A stretch of DNA of 64,000 nucleotides from Soonwooa sp. (GCF_030151385.1 NZ_JASLDS010000053.1:78214-142213); one strand, 5' to 3'. Counted from the first letter of the stretch, positions 9,073 to 17,811 are shown. Notes: generated from the sequence alone by a model not told the origin. Made by a program: numbers and translations.

Positions 9073-9642
9073 TTAACTAATTCGCTTTCGGATTCTGCTT
9101 AAAGCTTGTGGTGTAACGCCAATATATGAAGCAATATATTTGAGTGGAACTTTCTGCAACAGATTTTTATCTTTTTCTAATAAATAAAGATAGCGCTGTT
9201 CTGCAGTTTCTGTCAAAAAAGAAATTTCGCGTTCTGCTTTTCTAAGATAAAGTCCCTCTGCTGCAATTCGTCCAAGGTAATTCCCAATACTTGCATGCTG
9301 GTGAAAATATTTAAAACTTTCGTATGAAGAGCGCCAAAGACTAACATCTGTTAATGCTTCAATATTGTATGGACTTGGTTTTCTTGTTAAAAAGGACTCG
9401 TAAGCACTAAAATAATTATGTTCAAATACAAAATTTAAGGTAATTTCTTTGTCGTCTTTTTCGATATAGTAACGCGCAATGCCTTTTGTAATCACGGAAA
9501 GATAGTCTTCAACATCACCTTGTTTAATGATAAGATCGCCTTTTTTATAATCTACTTTTTCAAGTCTTGGCTCATATATTTCCCAATCATCATCACTCAT
9601 TTTGATGCCGGCTAACTCAAGATATTCGCGGTATGTAATCAT
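9073..9642 (-). CDS. Crp/Fnr-family transcriptional regulator
   Basis: 189 residues. The N-terminal cyclic-nucleotide-binding fold includes YKKGDLIIKQGD (about 32-43) and GIARYYIEKDDKEITLNF. The C-terminal HTH includes VPLKYIASYIGVTPQALSRI (about 164-183). There is no FNR-type cysteine cluster. The ligand pocket lacks the canonical cAMP RxS signature, so the effector is unknown. Transcribed alone, convergent with the SnoaL-like gene and divergent from the nucleosidase across a 300-bp spacer. Confidence 0.9.
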   Translation of the reverse strand: MITYREYLELAGIKMSDDDWEIYEPRLEKVDYKKGDLIIKQGDVEDYLSVITKGIARYYIEKDDKEITLNFVFEHNYFSAYESFLTRKPSPYNIEALTDVSLWRSSYESFKYFHQHASIGNYLGRIAAEGLYLRKAEREISFLTETAEQRYLYLLEKDKNLLQKVPLKYIASYIGVTPQALSRIRKRIS

Positions 9643-9942
9643 GTTATTGATTGTTTAATAATAATTAAATTTTGTTCAGTAGATTACCTAACAATTTGTA
9701 AGCCATAAACTTTTGTTAAAATAGGGGACTTTTGAAGTTAATAAATCATATTTGGGCATTATTGTAATATTTTCTGTTGATTTTTGTATTGTTTTTAATT
9801 TTGTTTCTGAAAAAACGGTCTTGTTGTTAATATAAAACTTTTCGTCATAAATGATTTATTTTATTTTTGCATTAATTTCTAAAGCTATTATTGAAATTTC
9901 GAATGATGATTAAATCCTTAGCTTTGCTCATATTTTATTAAA
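9643..9942. other. Divergent intergenic region between the Crp/Fnr gene and the nucleosidase gene
   Basis: 300 bp, AT-rich, no open frame of note. A -7 element TATTTTTG at 9862-9869 points toward the nucleosidase gene. No clear Crp-like palindrome was found. The region probably holds both promoters. Confidence 0.45.
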
Positions 9943-10515
9943 ATGATTAAAATTAATAATATGACTTTTCAGAGTCCACTTTTTGTTTTTGCCTTAGAAA
10001 GCGAAGCTGGTGGACATTTTGGAAAAGATAACAAAGTCTTTGTTGGTGTCGGGAAAGTCAATGCAACTTACTATTTGACCAAAGCGATTGCGAAATATCA
10101 ACCAGACATTATCATTAACCTTGGTACAGCTGGAAGTACAGTTTTTGACAGAGGAAGCGTTGTTTGTTGTATGCAGTTTATCCAACGTGATATGGAAGTT
10201 TCAGCTTTGGGATTTTCAAAATTTGAAACACCTTTTGAAAATTCGGCGATTATTTTGGATAATGGAATTGCATTGTCAGAGCTTCCAATCGGAATTTGTG
10301 GAACTGGTGATCAATTCGAAATGGAACATAACAATCACGAATATAATGTGATAGAAATGGAAGCTTATGCTTTGGCAAAAGTTGCAAAATTGGAGAATAT
10401 TCCTTTTTTAGCTTTAAAATATATTTCTGATGGCGCAGATGGCAATGCTGTTGATGACTGGAATCTTGAAGTCAAAAAAGCATCCGAAGCTTTGAGTAAG
10501 GCTTTAGGTAGATAA
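9943..10515 (+). CDS. Nucleoside phosphorylase-superfamily protein (MTA/SAH nucleosidase-like)
   Basis: 190 residues, short compared with about 230 for MTA/SAH nucleosidases. Substrate-binding motif EMEAYALA is at about 139-146 and the catalytic Asp is in YISDGAD (about 161-167). INLGTAGS is the phosphate/ribose loop region. The reduced segment lies in the middle, between VSALGFSKF and CGTGDQFEM. Likely cleaves a purine nucleoside or 5'-methylthioadenosine, but substrate cannot be read from sequence. An upstream in-frame Met (the one used) and Met7 are both possible starts. Confidence 0.82.
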   Translation: MIKINNMTFQSPLFVFALESEAGGHFGKDNKVFVGVGKVNATYYLTKAIAKYQPDIIINLGTAGSTVFDRGSVVCCMQFIQRDMEVSALGFSKFETPFENSAIILDNGIALSELPIGICGTGDQFEMEHNNHEYNVIEMEAYALAKVAKLENIPFLALKYISDGADGNAVDDWNLEVKKASEALSKALGR

Positions 10516-10516
10516 A

Positions 10517-10544
10517 AAAACGGTCAAATTATTTTGACCGTTTT
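10517..10544. terminator. Bidirectional terminator between nucleosidase gene and surE
   Basis: AAAACGGTCAAA pairs with TTGACCGTTTT around a short AT loop. It lies between convergent genes. Confidence 0.88.
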
Positions 10545-10549
10545 CTATT

Positions 10550-11317
10550 TTAAAACTTCATTATCGAATCTAGCTCTTTAAGATATTCGTGAGCAGTTAA
10601 ATCAAATTTGACAGGAACAATTGATATGTAGCCATCAGCTAAAGCCGTTTCGTCAGCGTCTTCAGAATGATCCATATTGTTAAAATATCCAGATAACCAA
10701 TAGTATTTTTTTCCATGTGGGTTAACGCGCTCATCAAAACTTTCTTCCCATTTTGCATGAGCTTGTTTGCAGACTTTTACACCTTTTATCTCGTCTTTAG
10801 GAAGTTTAGGAATATTGACATTTAAAACAACTCCCTTTGGAAGCGGATTGTCAAGAACTTTTTTAACAATAGCTTGAATATATTCTTTGGCTTGCGTAAA
10901 ATCTGCATCCCAAGAAAAATCCAACAACGAAAATCCAATGGCTTGTAAACCCTCTACACCAGCTTCTACAGCAGCTGACATCGTCCCCGAATAGATAACG
11001 TTAATGGAAGAATTAGCACCATGATTAATCCCTGAAACCACGATGTCTGGTTTCCTAGTTAGAATCTTATCCAAAGCGAATTTTACACAATCAACAGGTG
11101 TTCCGCTTAATGCATAATCTGTTTGAGGACCATCAAGATTGATTTCTTCGTAGGTCAGGGTTTGGTTAATGGTAATGGCATGACCTTTTCCGCTTTGAGG
11201 CGAATTGGGAGCAACGACAATAACTTCACCAATTTCGTTCATAAAGTTTACCAAATTTCTAATGCCAGGCGCAGTTATGCCATCGTCATTAGTCACTAAT
11301 ATCAAGGGTTTTTTCAT
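10550..11317 (-). CDS. surE: 5'/3'-nucleotidase SurE
   Basis: Metal-dependent phosphatase acting on nucleoside 5'- and 3'-monophosphates. 255 residues, the normal length. The N-terminal VTNDDGITAPG (Asp11, Asp12) binds the metal. APNSPQSGKGHAIT gives the next metal ligands, and VSGINHGANS and YSGTMSAAVEA are the remaining SurE blocks. Monocistronic on the minus strand. Confidence 0.95.
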   Translation of the reverse strand: MKKPLILVTNDDGITAPGIRNLVNFMNEIGEVIVVAPNSPQSGKGHAITINQTLTYEEINLDGPQTDYALSGTPVDCVKFALDKILTRKPDIVVSGINHGANSSINVIYSGTMSAAVEAGVEGLQAIGFSLLDFSWDADFTQAKEYIQAIVKKVLDNPLPKGVVLNVNIPKLPKDEIKGVKVCKQAHAKWEESFDERVNPHGKKYYWLSGYFNNMDHSEDADETALADGYISIVPVKFDLTAHEYLKELDSIMKF

Positions 11318-11527
11318 AATTGTAAAAATAAATAATAGTTGGGCATCTTGACAAAATAAAGCCCATTTTTAAAGAATTATACAAAATTAGATAAAATATA
11401 GCAGTCGAATAAAAATAAGGTATTAAATTTGATGTGACTTGGACTTATGATTTCGAATAAAATTTGCAATCATTTGTAACATTTAGTAAAAGCTAATTAC
11501 CAATATTTTATCATTTAAGTAATCTCT

Positions 11528-13651
11528 ATGTTTAAAAATTTTAAATGGAACAGAATCTTCATGTTTGCGCCTCTTATGACGCTGATGTTTTGTTTCAACG
11601 CGCCACAAAATGATGACGAAAAAATGCAAACCATTATGGTGAGTGTCAAAAACACTTTATCCTATTTGCATTACTCTCCAAAACCAATTAACGATGCTTA
11701 TTCCGCAGAAGTTTATAATAAGTTTTTTGAGTCTGCTGACCCAGATAAAAGAATCTTTTTGCAATCTGATATGGATGAGTTTTCCAAACACAAAACAAAA
11801 CTTGACGATTATCTTAATAATGGTGATTTGACGTTTTATAAATTAACTACTGATAGGCTGTATCAACGTTTGGATGATATTGATAAGATGACACAGGATA
11901 TTCTTAGCAAACCTGTTAATCTTAACGAAGACGATTCTATGATTCTTGAGCCAAAACTTAAAACCAATCCTGCTAATGCTGCTGAGCAAAAAAAGGAGTG
12001 GAATCGTTTTGTTAAATATTATATTTTAAGAGAAATCGAAACGCTTAATAACAAGGAAGAATCTCAAAAGAAGAGAAAAGATTCTTTAGTAACTAACAAG
12101 CTAAAAGATACTGTTAAATTAGAAATTTTGACAGCAGATCAAAAGCGTATCAAAGCACAAGACGAGGCTAAAGACCAAATTACTGACATGTTCCGTCGTT
12201 ACAAAAAGAGAAAGAAAAACGATTGGTTTACAGTTTATATGAACGCTTATACCGAAGTATTTGATCCACATACTAATTATTTTTCACCAAAAGATAAAGA
12301 AGATTTTGACACAAGTTTTACTGGAAAAATCATTGGTATTGGTGCTTTAATTCAGGAAAAGAAAGGAAATCTTTATTTGGGAGATTTAACGATTGGCGCA
12401 CCAGCTTGGAAGTCCAAACAACTTGCAAAAGGTGATAAAATCCTTAAAGTTAGATCCAAACCAAAAGAGGATCCAGTTAATGTTGTTGGGATGTTAACAG
12501 AAGAAGCTGTGCGATTAATTCGTGGCGAAAAAGGTACACCAGTGACTTTAACTGTTGAGAAAACGGATGGTACCATAAAGGATGTTACTTTAATTCGTGA
12601 AGAAGTTGCGATAGAAGATACTTATGCAAGAAGTTCGATTATTAATTCGCCAGGAGGGAAGAAGTATGGCTATATCTATCTTCCAGGATTCTATGCGGAT
12701 TTTGAAGATTCTAAAGGTAGAAATGCATCAGACGATGTTAAGGCCGAACTTCTAAAACTTAAAGCTCAAAAAGTTGAAGGAATTGTTCTTGACCTTAGAA
12801 ATAATGGGGGAGGATCGCTAACAGAAGTTGTCGATCTTATGGGATTATTTGTTAACGCAGGTCCTGTGGTACAGGTTAAAGATGGAAACGGAAAAATAAA
12901 TGTTCTAAGTAACAAAACGAGTTCTCCAGTGTGGACAGGTCCTTTGGTATTAATGCAAAACGAATTGTCTGCTTCTGCTTCTGAGATTTTGGCTGGTGCA
13001 ATGCAAGATTATGGTAGAGCAGCAATTGTTGGATCACCACAATCTTTTGGAAAAGGAACAGTGCAAACTTTTGTATCATTAAATAGATTCTTAAATTCTA
13101 ATGAGGATTATGGCGATCTTAAATTAACGATTCAGAAATACTATAGAATTACAGGAGAATCTACACAACGTAAAGGTGTTGAATCGGATGTTAAAATGGA
13201 GGATTTGTACACTTATGCAGAAATCGGTGAACGTTATGATCAGTTTGCTTTGCCTTGGGACAAAATAGCACCAGCAAAGTTTACTAAATTGAGAGATATT
13301 CATGCTGCTGCAATCCAACAATCGATTAATGCTAAGATTAAAGATAATATCAATTATCAAAAATTAATCGAATCTGCTAAATGGAGAGAAGCACTTTCTA
13401 AAGAGGAAAAAATAACGCTAAATGAGCAAAAATATTTGGCGCTTATGAAGGAGAGAAAAGCGCAGATTGAGAAGTTCAAGATTTTGGATAAATATGATAA
13501 TGGCCTCAAAATAACATTACATGCAGATGAAGCTGCTCGTGAGAAAAAAGATGAGGCTTTTGCTAAGAAATCTGAAAACTGGATCAAAAACCTTCAAAAA
13601 GATTTCTATCTTAAAGAAACTTTAGACGCCTTAGAACAATCATCTAAATAA
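11528..13651 (+). CDS. Tail-specific (C-terminal processing) protease, Prc/Tsp type
   Basis: 707 residues. A signal-peptide-like N-terminus (about 9-25) directs it to the periplasm. A helical tail-specific-protease N-terminal domain runs to about 230. A PDZ domain lies at about 240-330 (IGIGALIQEKKGNLYLGDL). The S41 core contains VLDLRNNGGGS and NELSASASEI (serines 481-485), with the presumed general base Lys509 in SFGKGTVQT. A charged C-terminal helical domain follows. Degrades or trims proteins bearing hydrophobic C-termini. It has its own terminator. Confidence 0.93.
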   Translation: MFKNFKWNRIFMFAPLMTLMFCFNAPQNDDEKMQTIMVSVKNTLSYLHYSPKPINDAYSAEVYNKFFESADPDKRIFLQSDMDEFSKHKTKLDDYLNNGDLTFYKLTTDRLYQRLDDIDKMTQDILSKPVNLNEDDSMILEPKLKTNPANAAEQKKEWNRFVKYYILREIETLNNKEESQKKRKDSLVTNKLKDTVKLEILTADQKRIKAQDEAKDQITDMFRRYKKRKKNDWFTVYMNAYTEVFDPHTNYFSPKDKEDFDTSFTGKIIGIGALIQEKKGNLYLGDLTIGAPAWKSKQLAKGDKILKVRSKPKEDPVNVVGMLTEEAVRLIRGEKGTPVTLTVEKTDGTIKDVTLIREEVAIEDTYARSSIINSPGGKKYGYIYLPGFYADFEDSKGRNASDDVKAELLKLKAQKVEGIVLDLRNNGGGSLTEVVDLMGLFVNAGPVVQVKDGNGKINVLSNKTSSPVWTGPLVLMQNELSASASEILAGAMQDYGRAAIVGSPQSFGKGTVQTFVSLNRFLNSNEDYGDLKLTIQKYYRITGESTQRKGVESDVKMEDLYTYAEIGERYDQFALPWDKIAPAKFTKLRDIHAAAIQQSINAKIKDNINYQKLIESAKWREALSKEEKITLNEQKYLALMKERKAQIEKFKILDKYDNGLKITLHADEAAREKKDEAFAKKSENWIKNLQKDFYLKETLDALEQSSK

Positions 13652-13656
13652 TGATA

Positions 13657-13687
13657 AAAGCGCTCAGTAATGGGCGCTTTCGTTTTT
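13657..13687 (+). terminator. Intrinsic terminator after the S41 protease gene
   Basis: AAAGCGC (13657-13663) pairs with GCGCTTT (13674-13680), then a short T run. It starts 5 bp after the stop. It excludes an ATG at 13651 as the start of the next gene. Confidence 0.8.
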
Positions 13688-13722
13688 ATAATAATTCTCT
13701 ATTTTTGAGTAAAATAAAAATT

Positions 13723-14226
13723 ATGAATATTAAAAGTATTTTGTTTTTTGCGATCCTTGGTTTTGGTGTTTTGTCCTGTAAAAAAGAAGCGAATTTAGAG
13801 CCAAAAGTAGAAAAACAGGAATTGGCTACATCGCCAGCTAAAGATGTAAAAATTGGTGTTATTTCGGTGCCAGATGACAAAATCGGAATTGGCTGCCAGA
13901 CAACTTATTTTCGTAAGGCGAAAGAGCTTAATGATTTGATTTTTATGCAAGCTGGCGCACCAGATGAAAAAGGCTGGATTAACTTTTTAAATATTGATGG
14001 AAAGCAAATTGAATTTTACACAACAGATGCAAGTTCAGAAGAAAATGGTGAAAATATGTTCACTATTAAATTAGAAAATGATGATTACCAAGTGATAATC
14101 GATGCTACTATAGGCGAAGTTAGTATTGACAGTGACACGGCGCAAGCGCATGGTGTAATTAAAGTTATCAATAAAAAAACAAAGGCAACAGGCTCAGCAG
14201 AATTTGAGGGTGGAACAGGTTGTTAA
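13723..14226 (+). CDS. Small secreted lipoprotein, function unknown
   Basis: 167 residues from the ATG at 13723, chosen because the frame's upstream ATG (13651) lies in the preceding terminator and adds a non-signal sequence. The signal peptide ends in the lipobox GVLSC, giving a lipidated Cys at about residue 19. The mature part includes IGIGCQTTYFRKAKELNDLIFM and ends with SAEFEGGTGC. No family recognised. It is the last chromosomal gene before the integrated element. Confidence 0.82.
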   Translation: MNIKSILFFAILGFGVLSCKKEANLEPKVEKQELATSPAKDVKIGVISVPDDKIGIGCQTTYFRKAKELNDLIFMQAGAPDEKGWINFLNIDGKQIEFYTTDASSEENGENMFTIKLENDDYQVIIDATIGEVSIDSDTAQAHGVIKVINKKTKATGSAEFEGGTGC

Positions 14227-14252
14227 ATTGTTTCGTTGTAAAAAAATATAAC

Positions 14253-14283
14253 AAGGAACTTCATTATTGAAGTTCCTTTTTTA
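14253..14283 (+). terminator. Intrinsic terminator after the lipoprotein gene
   Basis: AAGGAACTTCA (14253-14263) pairs perfectly with TGAAGTTCCTT (14268-14278), followed by T residues. Confidence 0.9.
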
Positions 14284-14285
14284 TT

Positions 14286-14320
14286 AACAAAAAAAACACC
14301 TACTAATTAAAGTAAGTGTT
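14286..14320 (-). terminator. Minus-strand terminator, probable original terminator of the interrupted tRNA-Asn
   Basis: AACAC-C-TACT (14295-14304) pairs with AGTA-A-GTGTT (14311-14320), with one mismatch. On the minus strand the hairpin is followed by a U run (A residues 14289-14296). No minus-strand gene now precedes it. It sits 10 bp from the left attachment core, in the same position that the hairpin at 23115-23142 holds relative to the second tRNA-Asn. Confidence 0.7.
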
Positions 14321-14330
14321 TCATAAAGAA

Positions 14331-14335
14331 GCTCC
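14331..14335 (+). repeat. Left attachment core (attL)
   Basis: GCTCC, identical to the right core at 22876-22880. It also equals the complement of the tRNA-Asn 3' end GGAGC. Left of it lies chromosomal terminator sequence. Right of it an open frame of 36 codons (14334-14441, stop 14442-14444) continues the integrase frame if the ends are joined. Confidence 0.7.
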
Positions 14336-14444
14336 CCATACTTTCAAATTATCGAACCAATTAATAGAAGATACAAAGAAAATCTACGAATTAAAGGGCT
14401 TTATAGCAGTTTCAAGTTTGAGCCAAATTCTGACGGCTTCGTAG

Positions 14445-14557
14445 AAGAACTTAGTATGCTCCTAAGATTAGTATCCAATAATAGACTTGAACCATAGAAA
14501 TCAAGACTTACCAAAAAAGGTAAGAAAGTAGAGAATGTGTAACAAAAATTTATTGTT
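14445..14557. other. Leader of the HTH gene with small hairpins
   Basis: Two short hairpins: CTTGA/TCAAG (14486-14490, 14501-14505) and CTTACC/GGTAAG with an A6 loop (14507-14512, 14519-14524). A third, AACAA/TTGTT (14541-14545, 14553-14557), ends at the base before the HTH gene ATG and could cover its ribosome binding site. No promoter box was identified with confidence. Confidence 0.4.
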
Positions 14558-15169
14558 ATGGATAACGAAAAAAGTTTACAAAACTTAACATTTGCAGAGC
14601 CTTTTGATAACATACGTCATTTGCTACAAACCAACTACGTAACACACGAGGATTTATCAAAATTAAATCAACGAGAAAAGCAGTTATTGGTTTTTGAGGT
14701 TAGCCAAAGATTAGATGAATTGGCTCGTGTTGATAGACAACAGTACATTAATGAAGCAAAAAAGTATGAGAATGTGCTTGAAGAGAAAAGCAGAAACAGA
14801 AATTGGGATGCCAATCACATCCGAATTAAAAACTATGTTGAAGAACATTTAAAATCATACGATCGCTTGCCATCTATTACTGAAATGGCTTCCGAAATTG
14901 GACTTTCTCGGCAAACAATTTCAAAACATTTAGCAGAGTTTGAAATGGGGGATTATATGAAAGAAGAAATGCAAATGTTTAATTTAATGTTTAGTGATTT
15001 AATGGCTACTCTCTACAATACTGCCAAAGATGGAGATGTAAGTGCTATTAAACTTTATGCAGAGATTTTGGAAAAGAGAAATGTGGGTAGTAATACAGTC
15101 AATATCAAAAACCAACAAATCAATGTAATGCTGAAAGAACTTTTTGCAAAAAATTTGAGTAATTCCTAA
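14558..15169 (+). CDS. HTH-domain protein, terminase small subunit-like or regulator
   Basis: 203 residues. The N-terminal half is helical and charged (EKQLLVFEVSQRLDELARVD). An HTH unit lies at about 108-128: LPSITEMASEIGLSRQTISK. The C-terminal part LYNTAKDGDVSAIKLYAEIL resembles the tail of phage terminase small-subunit-like HTH proteins, in which it mediates oligomer formation. No phage structural genes are nearby, so a role as an element-encoded DNA-binding protein is more likely. First gene inside the left end of the element. Confidence 0.7.
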   Translation: MDNEKSLQNLTFAEPFDNIRHLLQTNYVTHEDLSKLNQREKQLLVFEVSQRLDELARVDRQQYINEAKKYENVLEEKSRNRNWDANHIRIKNYVEEHLKSYDRLPSITEMASEIGLSRQTISKHLAEFEMGDYMKEEMQMFNLMFSDLMATLYNTAKDGDVSAIKLYAEILEKRNVGSNTVNIKNQQINVMLKELFAKNLSNS

Positions 15170-15232
15170 CTGAAAACTTGCCTTAAAAAGCTGTTAATCA
15201 TATATTTACACAACGATATTAAAATTAAAATA

Positions 15233-15709
15233 ATGATTAACAGAAAGTTATATACACTTGGATATGGGAATTTGTCCTTGAAGAATTTCATTGAAAATTT
15301 ACAGAAAAATGAAATCCAAGTATTAATTGACATCAGAACAAATCCAAAATCAAGATGGATGCCGGAATACAATCGAGCAAGCTTATCAGCGTCATTGCAA
15401 GAAACAGGAATTAAATATGGCTTTCAGGGAGACTCATTAGGGGGGAAACCAAAGGATACGAATCTTTACACAAATGGTAAGTTGGATTATTTAAAAATCC
15501 GAAAAACTTTAAAATATCAGCAAGGTTTGGAATACCTCGAGAAAGGGATAGAGTTAGGACTTAGAATTGCCATTCTTTGTGCAGAGCAGGATTTTAGGGT
15601 GTGTCATCGTTATACTCTCATAGGAGAAGACTTGCACCAAAGAGGTTATGAAATTCTGCATCTTGACCCAAAAGGTGAACCTCAACCCCATCAAACAGAG
15701 CTTTTTTAA
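15233..15709 (+). CDS. DUF488 family protein
   Basis: 158 residues. Typical DUF488 blocks are LYTLGYGNLSLKNFI near the start, then LIDIRTNPKSRWMPEYN, and the C-terminal CAEQDFRVCHRYTLIGEDL with the conserved CHR. Family members are small cytoplasmic proteins with a Rossmann-like fold and no settled activity. They occur often in mobile and defence-rich regions. Here it is cargo of the integrated element, with its own terminator. Confidence 0.88.
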   Translation: MINRKLYTLGYGNLSLKNFIENLQKNEIQVLIDIRTNPKSRWMPEYNRASLSASLQETGIKYGFQGDSLGGKPKDTNLYTNGKLDYLKIRKTLKYQQGLEYLEKGIELGLRIAILCAEQDFRVCHRYTLIGEDLHQRGYEILHLDPKGEPQPHQTELF

Positions 15710-15720
15710 AGCTTTTTTTA
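15699..15720 (+). terminator. Intrinsic terminator overlapping the DUF488 stop codon
   Basis: AGCTTT (15699-15704) pairs with AAAGCT (15708-15713) and a T run follows. The stop codon lies in the loop and 3' arm. Confidence 0.7.
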
Positions 15721-15779
15721 TTTTTCATAAAATTTAAGTCTTTTAAACATTCCTCTAAAAAAATTAAATTTCAAAGCCG

Positions 15780-16454
15780 ATGCAAAAATTCGTGGCATAT
15801 TACAGAGTCAGCACACAAAAACAGGGAAATTCGGGTCTTGGATTAGAAGCACAGCGAACCGATGTAAGTAAATTCATAACGAAAGGCGGAGAACTGATTG
15901 CGGAGTTTCAGGATGTAGAGAGTGGAAAGAAAAACGACCGTCCAAACCTCATCAAAGCAATTGAGGAATGCAAAAAACAGGGAGCGACTCTACTCATTGC
16001 CAAACTCGACCGATTGAGCCGGAATGCTTCATTTATTTTTACGCTTAAAGATGCCAAAGTGGATTTTGTTTGTTGCGATATGCCCAACGCAAATACGATT
16101 ACAATCGGAATTATGGCAGTTCTTGCACAGGACGAGAGAGAACGTATCAGCCACCGAACGAAATCGGCATTAGCAGAATTGAAAGCGAAAGGAATAAAAT
16201 TGGGTACTCCCGAAAATATGACCATCGAAGCGAGAGCGAAAGGATTGGAAGCACGAAAACAAAATGCACTCCAAAACGAGAACAACCGAAAAGCAACGGC
16301 TCTTATAATTTCGATGAAAGAAATTGGAAGAAGTTTTGCCCAAATTACAAGAGAGTTAAACGACTTAGGATTTAAAACAAGGACAGGAAAGGTATTTCAA
16401 CAAAATCAGGTTCAAATTCTTTACAACAGGTATCAACACAACAATTCTATCTAA
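15780..16454 (+). CDS. Serine recombinase, resolvase/invertase type
   Basis: 224 residues. Catalytic serine is Ser11 in AYYRVSTQKQ. The recombinase core contains LLIAKLDRLSRNASFI and the active-site Arg region, then LAQDERERISHRTKSAL. The C-terminal part IGRSFAQITRELNDLGFKTR forms the DNA-binding unit. It lacks the zinc ribbon and coiled coil of large serine integrases. It may resolve, invert or regulate element DNA. No inverted repeat pair typical of an invertible segment was found beside it. Confidence 0.9.
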   Translation: MQKFVAYYRVSTQKQGNSGLGLEAQRTDVSKFITKGGELIAEFQDVESGKKNDRPNLIKAIEECKKQGATLLIAKLDRLSRNASFIFTLKDAKVDFVCCDMPNANTITIGIMAVLAQDERERISHRTKSALAELKAKGIKLGTPENMTIEARAKGLEARKQNALQNENNRKATALIISMKEIGRSFAQITRELNDLGFKTRTGKVFQQNQVQILYNRYQHNNSI

Positions 16455-16680
16455 TCCTCAATAATCATTTAACGGCTCAATTTTCAATATTTAACCACTT
16501 TTTGGTCTTTCTTATACAATATCTTATCGGAGATATTTCAGTCAAATTTTGAAGTTAAAACAACGAGATTATTTTTATCAATTAATTGGAAACTATTATA
16601 TTTACACGGAAATTTTTAAAATATTGAAAATAAAAAATTAAGACAATTTTATAACATATAATCAGCGTTAGCTATTATTT

Positions 16681-16820
16681 GAGTATCTCAAAATCGCCAA
16701 TTTAGAAACACTCTACAAATAATAAGTGAACGCTCACGTTAAGGCGTGGGCTATTCTTATTTGGAGTGTGGGCGTTTGGCGATGCCTGAGAACTGATAAG
16801 CTCTTAGTCCCACGCTGTTT
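16681..16820 (+). ncRNA. Structured element A, upstream of membrane-protein gene
   Basis: Stem P1 is TCTCA (16686-16690) with TGAGA (16787-16791). P2 is ATCGCCAA (16693-16700) with TTGGCGAT (16776-16783). Inside are ACACTC/GAGTGT (16708-16713, 16764-16769), CAAATAA/TTATTTG (16716-16722, 16757-16763) and an apical hairpin GCTCACG/CGTGGGC (16732-16738, 16745-16751). A 3' tail CCCACGC (16809-16815) is fully complementary to GCGTGGG (16744-16750) in the 3' arm of the apical hairpin, followed by TGTTTTTATT. It shares architecture with element B at 17825-17963. It ends about 70 bp before the downstream start codon. No known Rfam family was recognised. Confidence 0.65.
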
Positions 16821-16884
16821 TTATTAAACAAAACCAAAGTTTAATTATGCTTTTTGGGACGAAAGCAAAAAATCGTTTCAAATT

Positions 16885-17691
16885 ATGTATAAGAATTTTA
16901 AATTTTTGCTTGGTATAGCATTAGGACTATTCTCCATTATCTCCCTGCTTTCTAGTTCTTTCGTGAGTTTTGTTTTAATTCTCAGTTCCGCTTTATTGGT
17001 TTTTCCTCCTACTTGGGAGATGATAAAACCAAAAGCAGGATTTCGGAAAAATCGGGTTTTGAGAATTTTGTTAGCAGGACTTATGTATGTGGTTGGTGCT
17101 ACCAATTTTGTATCCAATAAAATTGATAAAAATAAATCGGAAAAAGCTACAATAGCGGAAAGCAGTAACCAAAATGCTCCGCAAACCTCAACCGAAACTG
17201 CTGCAAGTGGAGGAACTGTAAAATATGATGAGAATGGTAATAAAGCTTCGTCTGCAAATTCCGAAAGTACCTCATCTTACAAAGGATTGAAGAGTGTTAA
17301 TCCTGCCGATATTTATCTGAATTTTCAGGACAAAGGATTTACCATTGATAAGCAAATTTCTACGGACGGCTCGTTTTTCTATTGTACGAAAGAATATGGT
17401 GGAATTAAGTATGATGTTACCATTTATGCGGAAGATAATGTGAACGAGGTTACTGAGATAAAACTCAACGCCTACCGAAATCAGGCAAATCTCAACTCGG
17501 TTGAGGATATGAAACCGTTTTTGAAATACGCCGTTTCAATCCCGTATGACGGAGCAGACGTGGAGAAAGTTCAGAATTACATTGACAAAAATTACAATAA
17601 AAACAAAGCAAGTATTACAGTCTCAGGAGTGAAGTTCACTATTTACTGTCCGTCTAAATTTGTGAGGTTGGTAACAGTGGAGAATGAGTAA
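16885..17691 (+). CDS. Membrane-anchored protein of unknown function
   Basis: 268 residues. Two or three hydrophobic segments occupy the first 75 residues. A linker rich in Ser, Thr, Asn and Ala follows (about 85-130), then a soluble C-terminal domain (about 132-268) beginning GLKSVNPADIYLNFQDKGF and containing FFYCTKEYGGIKYDVTIYA. The C-terminal domain probably faces the outside of the inner membrane. It is preceded by structured element A and followed by element B. No family recognised. Confidence 0.75.
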   Translation: MYKNFKFLLGIALGLFSIISLLSSSFVSFVLILSSALLVFPPTWEMIKPKAGFRKNRVLRILLAGLMYVVGATNFVSNKIDKNKSEKATIAESSNQNAPQTSTETAASGGTVKYDENGNKASSANSESTSSYKGLKSVNPADIYLNFQDKGFTIDKQISTDGSFFYCTKEYGGIKYDVTIYAEDNVNEVTEIKLNAYRNQANLNSVEDMKPFLKYAVSIPYDGADVEKVQNYIDKNYNKNKASITVSGVKFTIYCPSKFVRLVTVENE

Positions 17692-17777
17692 TCTATAATT
17701 TTACAATTACGGCAGAAAATATAAAAAAAACTAGCACATTCATTTGTATCAAATTAAAAATGAAAAACTTACGAATA

Positions 17778-17811
17778 TTGATATGTCATTTGTAGAAAAA
17801 ATATAAATTTG
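17778..17811 (+). promoter_or_regulatory. Promoter for structured element B
   Basis: TTG at 17778-17780 and TAAATTTG at 17804-17811, separated by 23 bp, fit the Bacteroidetes -33/-7 promoter. The predicted start is near 17818, a few bases before the first stem of element B, which would place the element at the 5' end of the transcript. Confidence 0.6.

Noticed and set aside
13651..13722. Upstream ATG at 13651 as the start of the lipoprotein gene
   Set aside because: It begins inside the terminator of the preceding gene and gives a non-signal N-terminus. The ATG at 13723 starts a clean lipobox signal.
14401..14613. Minus-strand frame at the left end of the element
   Set aside because: It is antisense to the integrase-tail frame and to the start of the HTH gene, with no protein-like features.
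16809..16826. Element A as a simple intrinsic terminator or attenuator
   Set aside because: The tail pairing is followed by TGTTTTTATT, which would fit, but the equivalent tail in element B has no T run. Termination cannot be the shared function, though it may occur in A.
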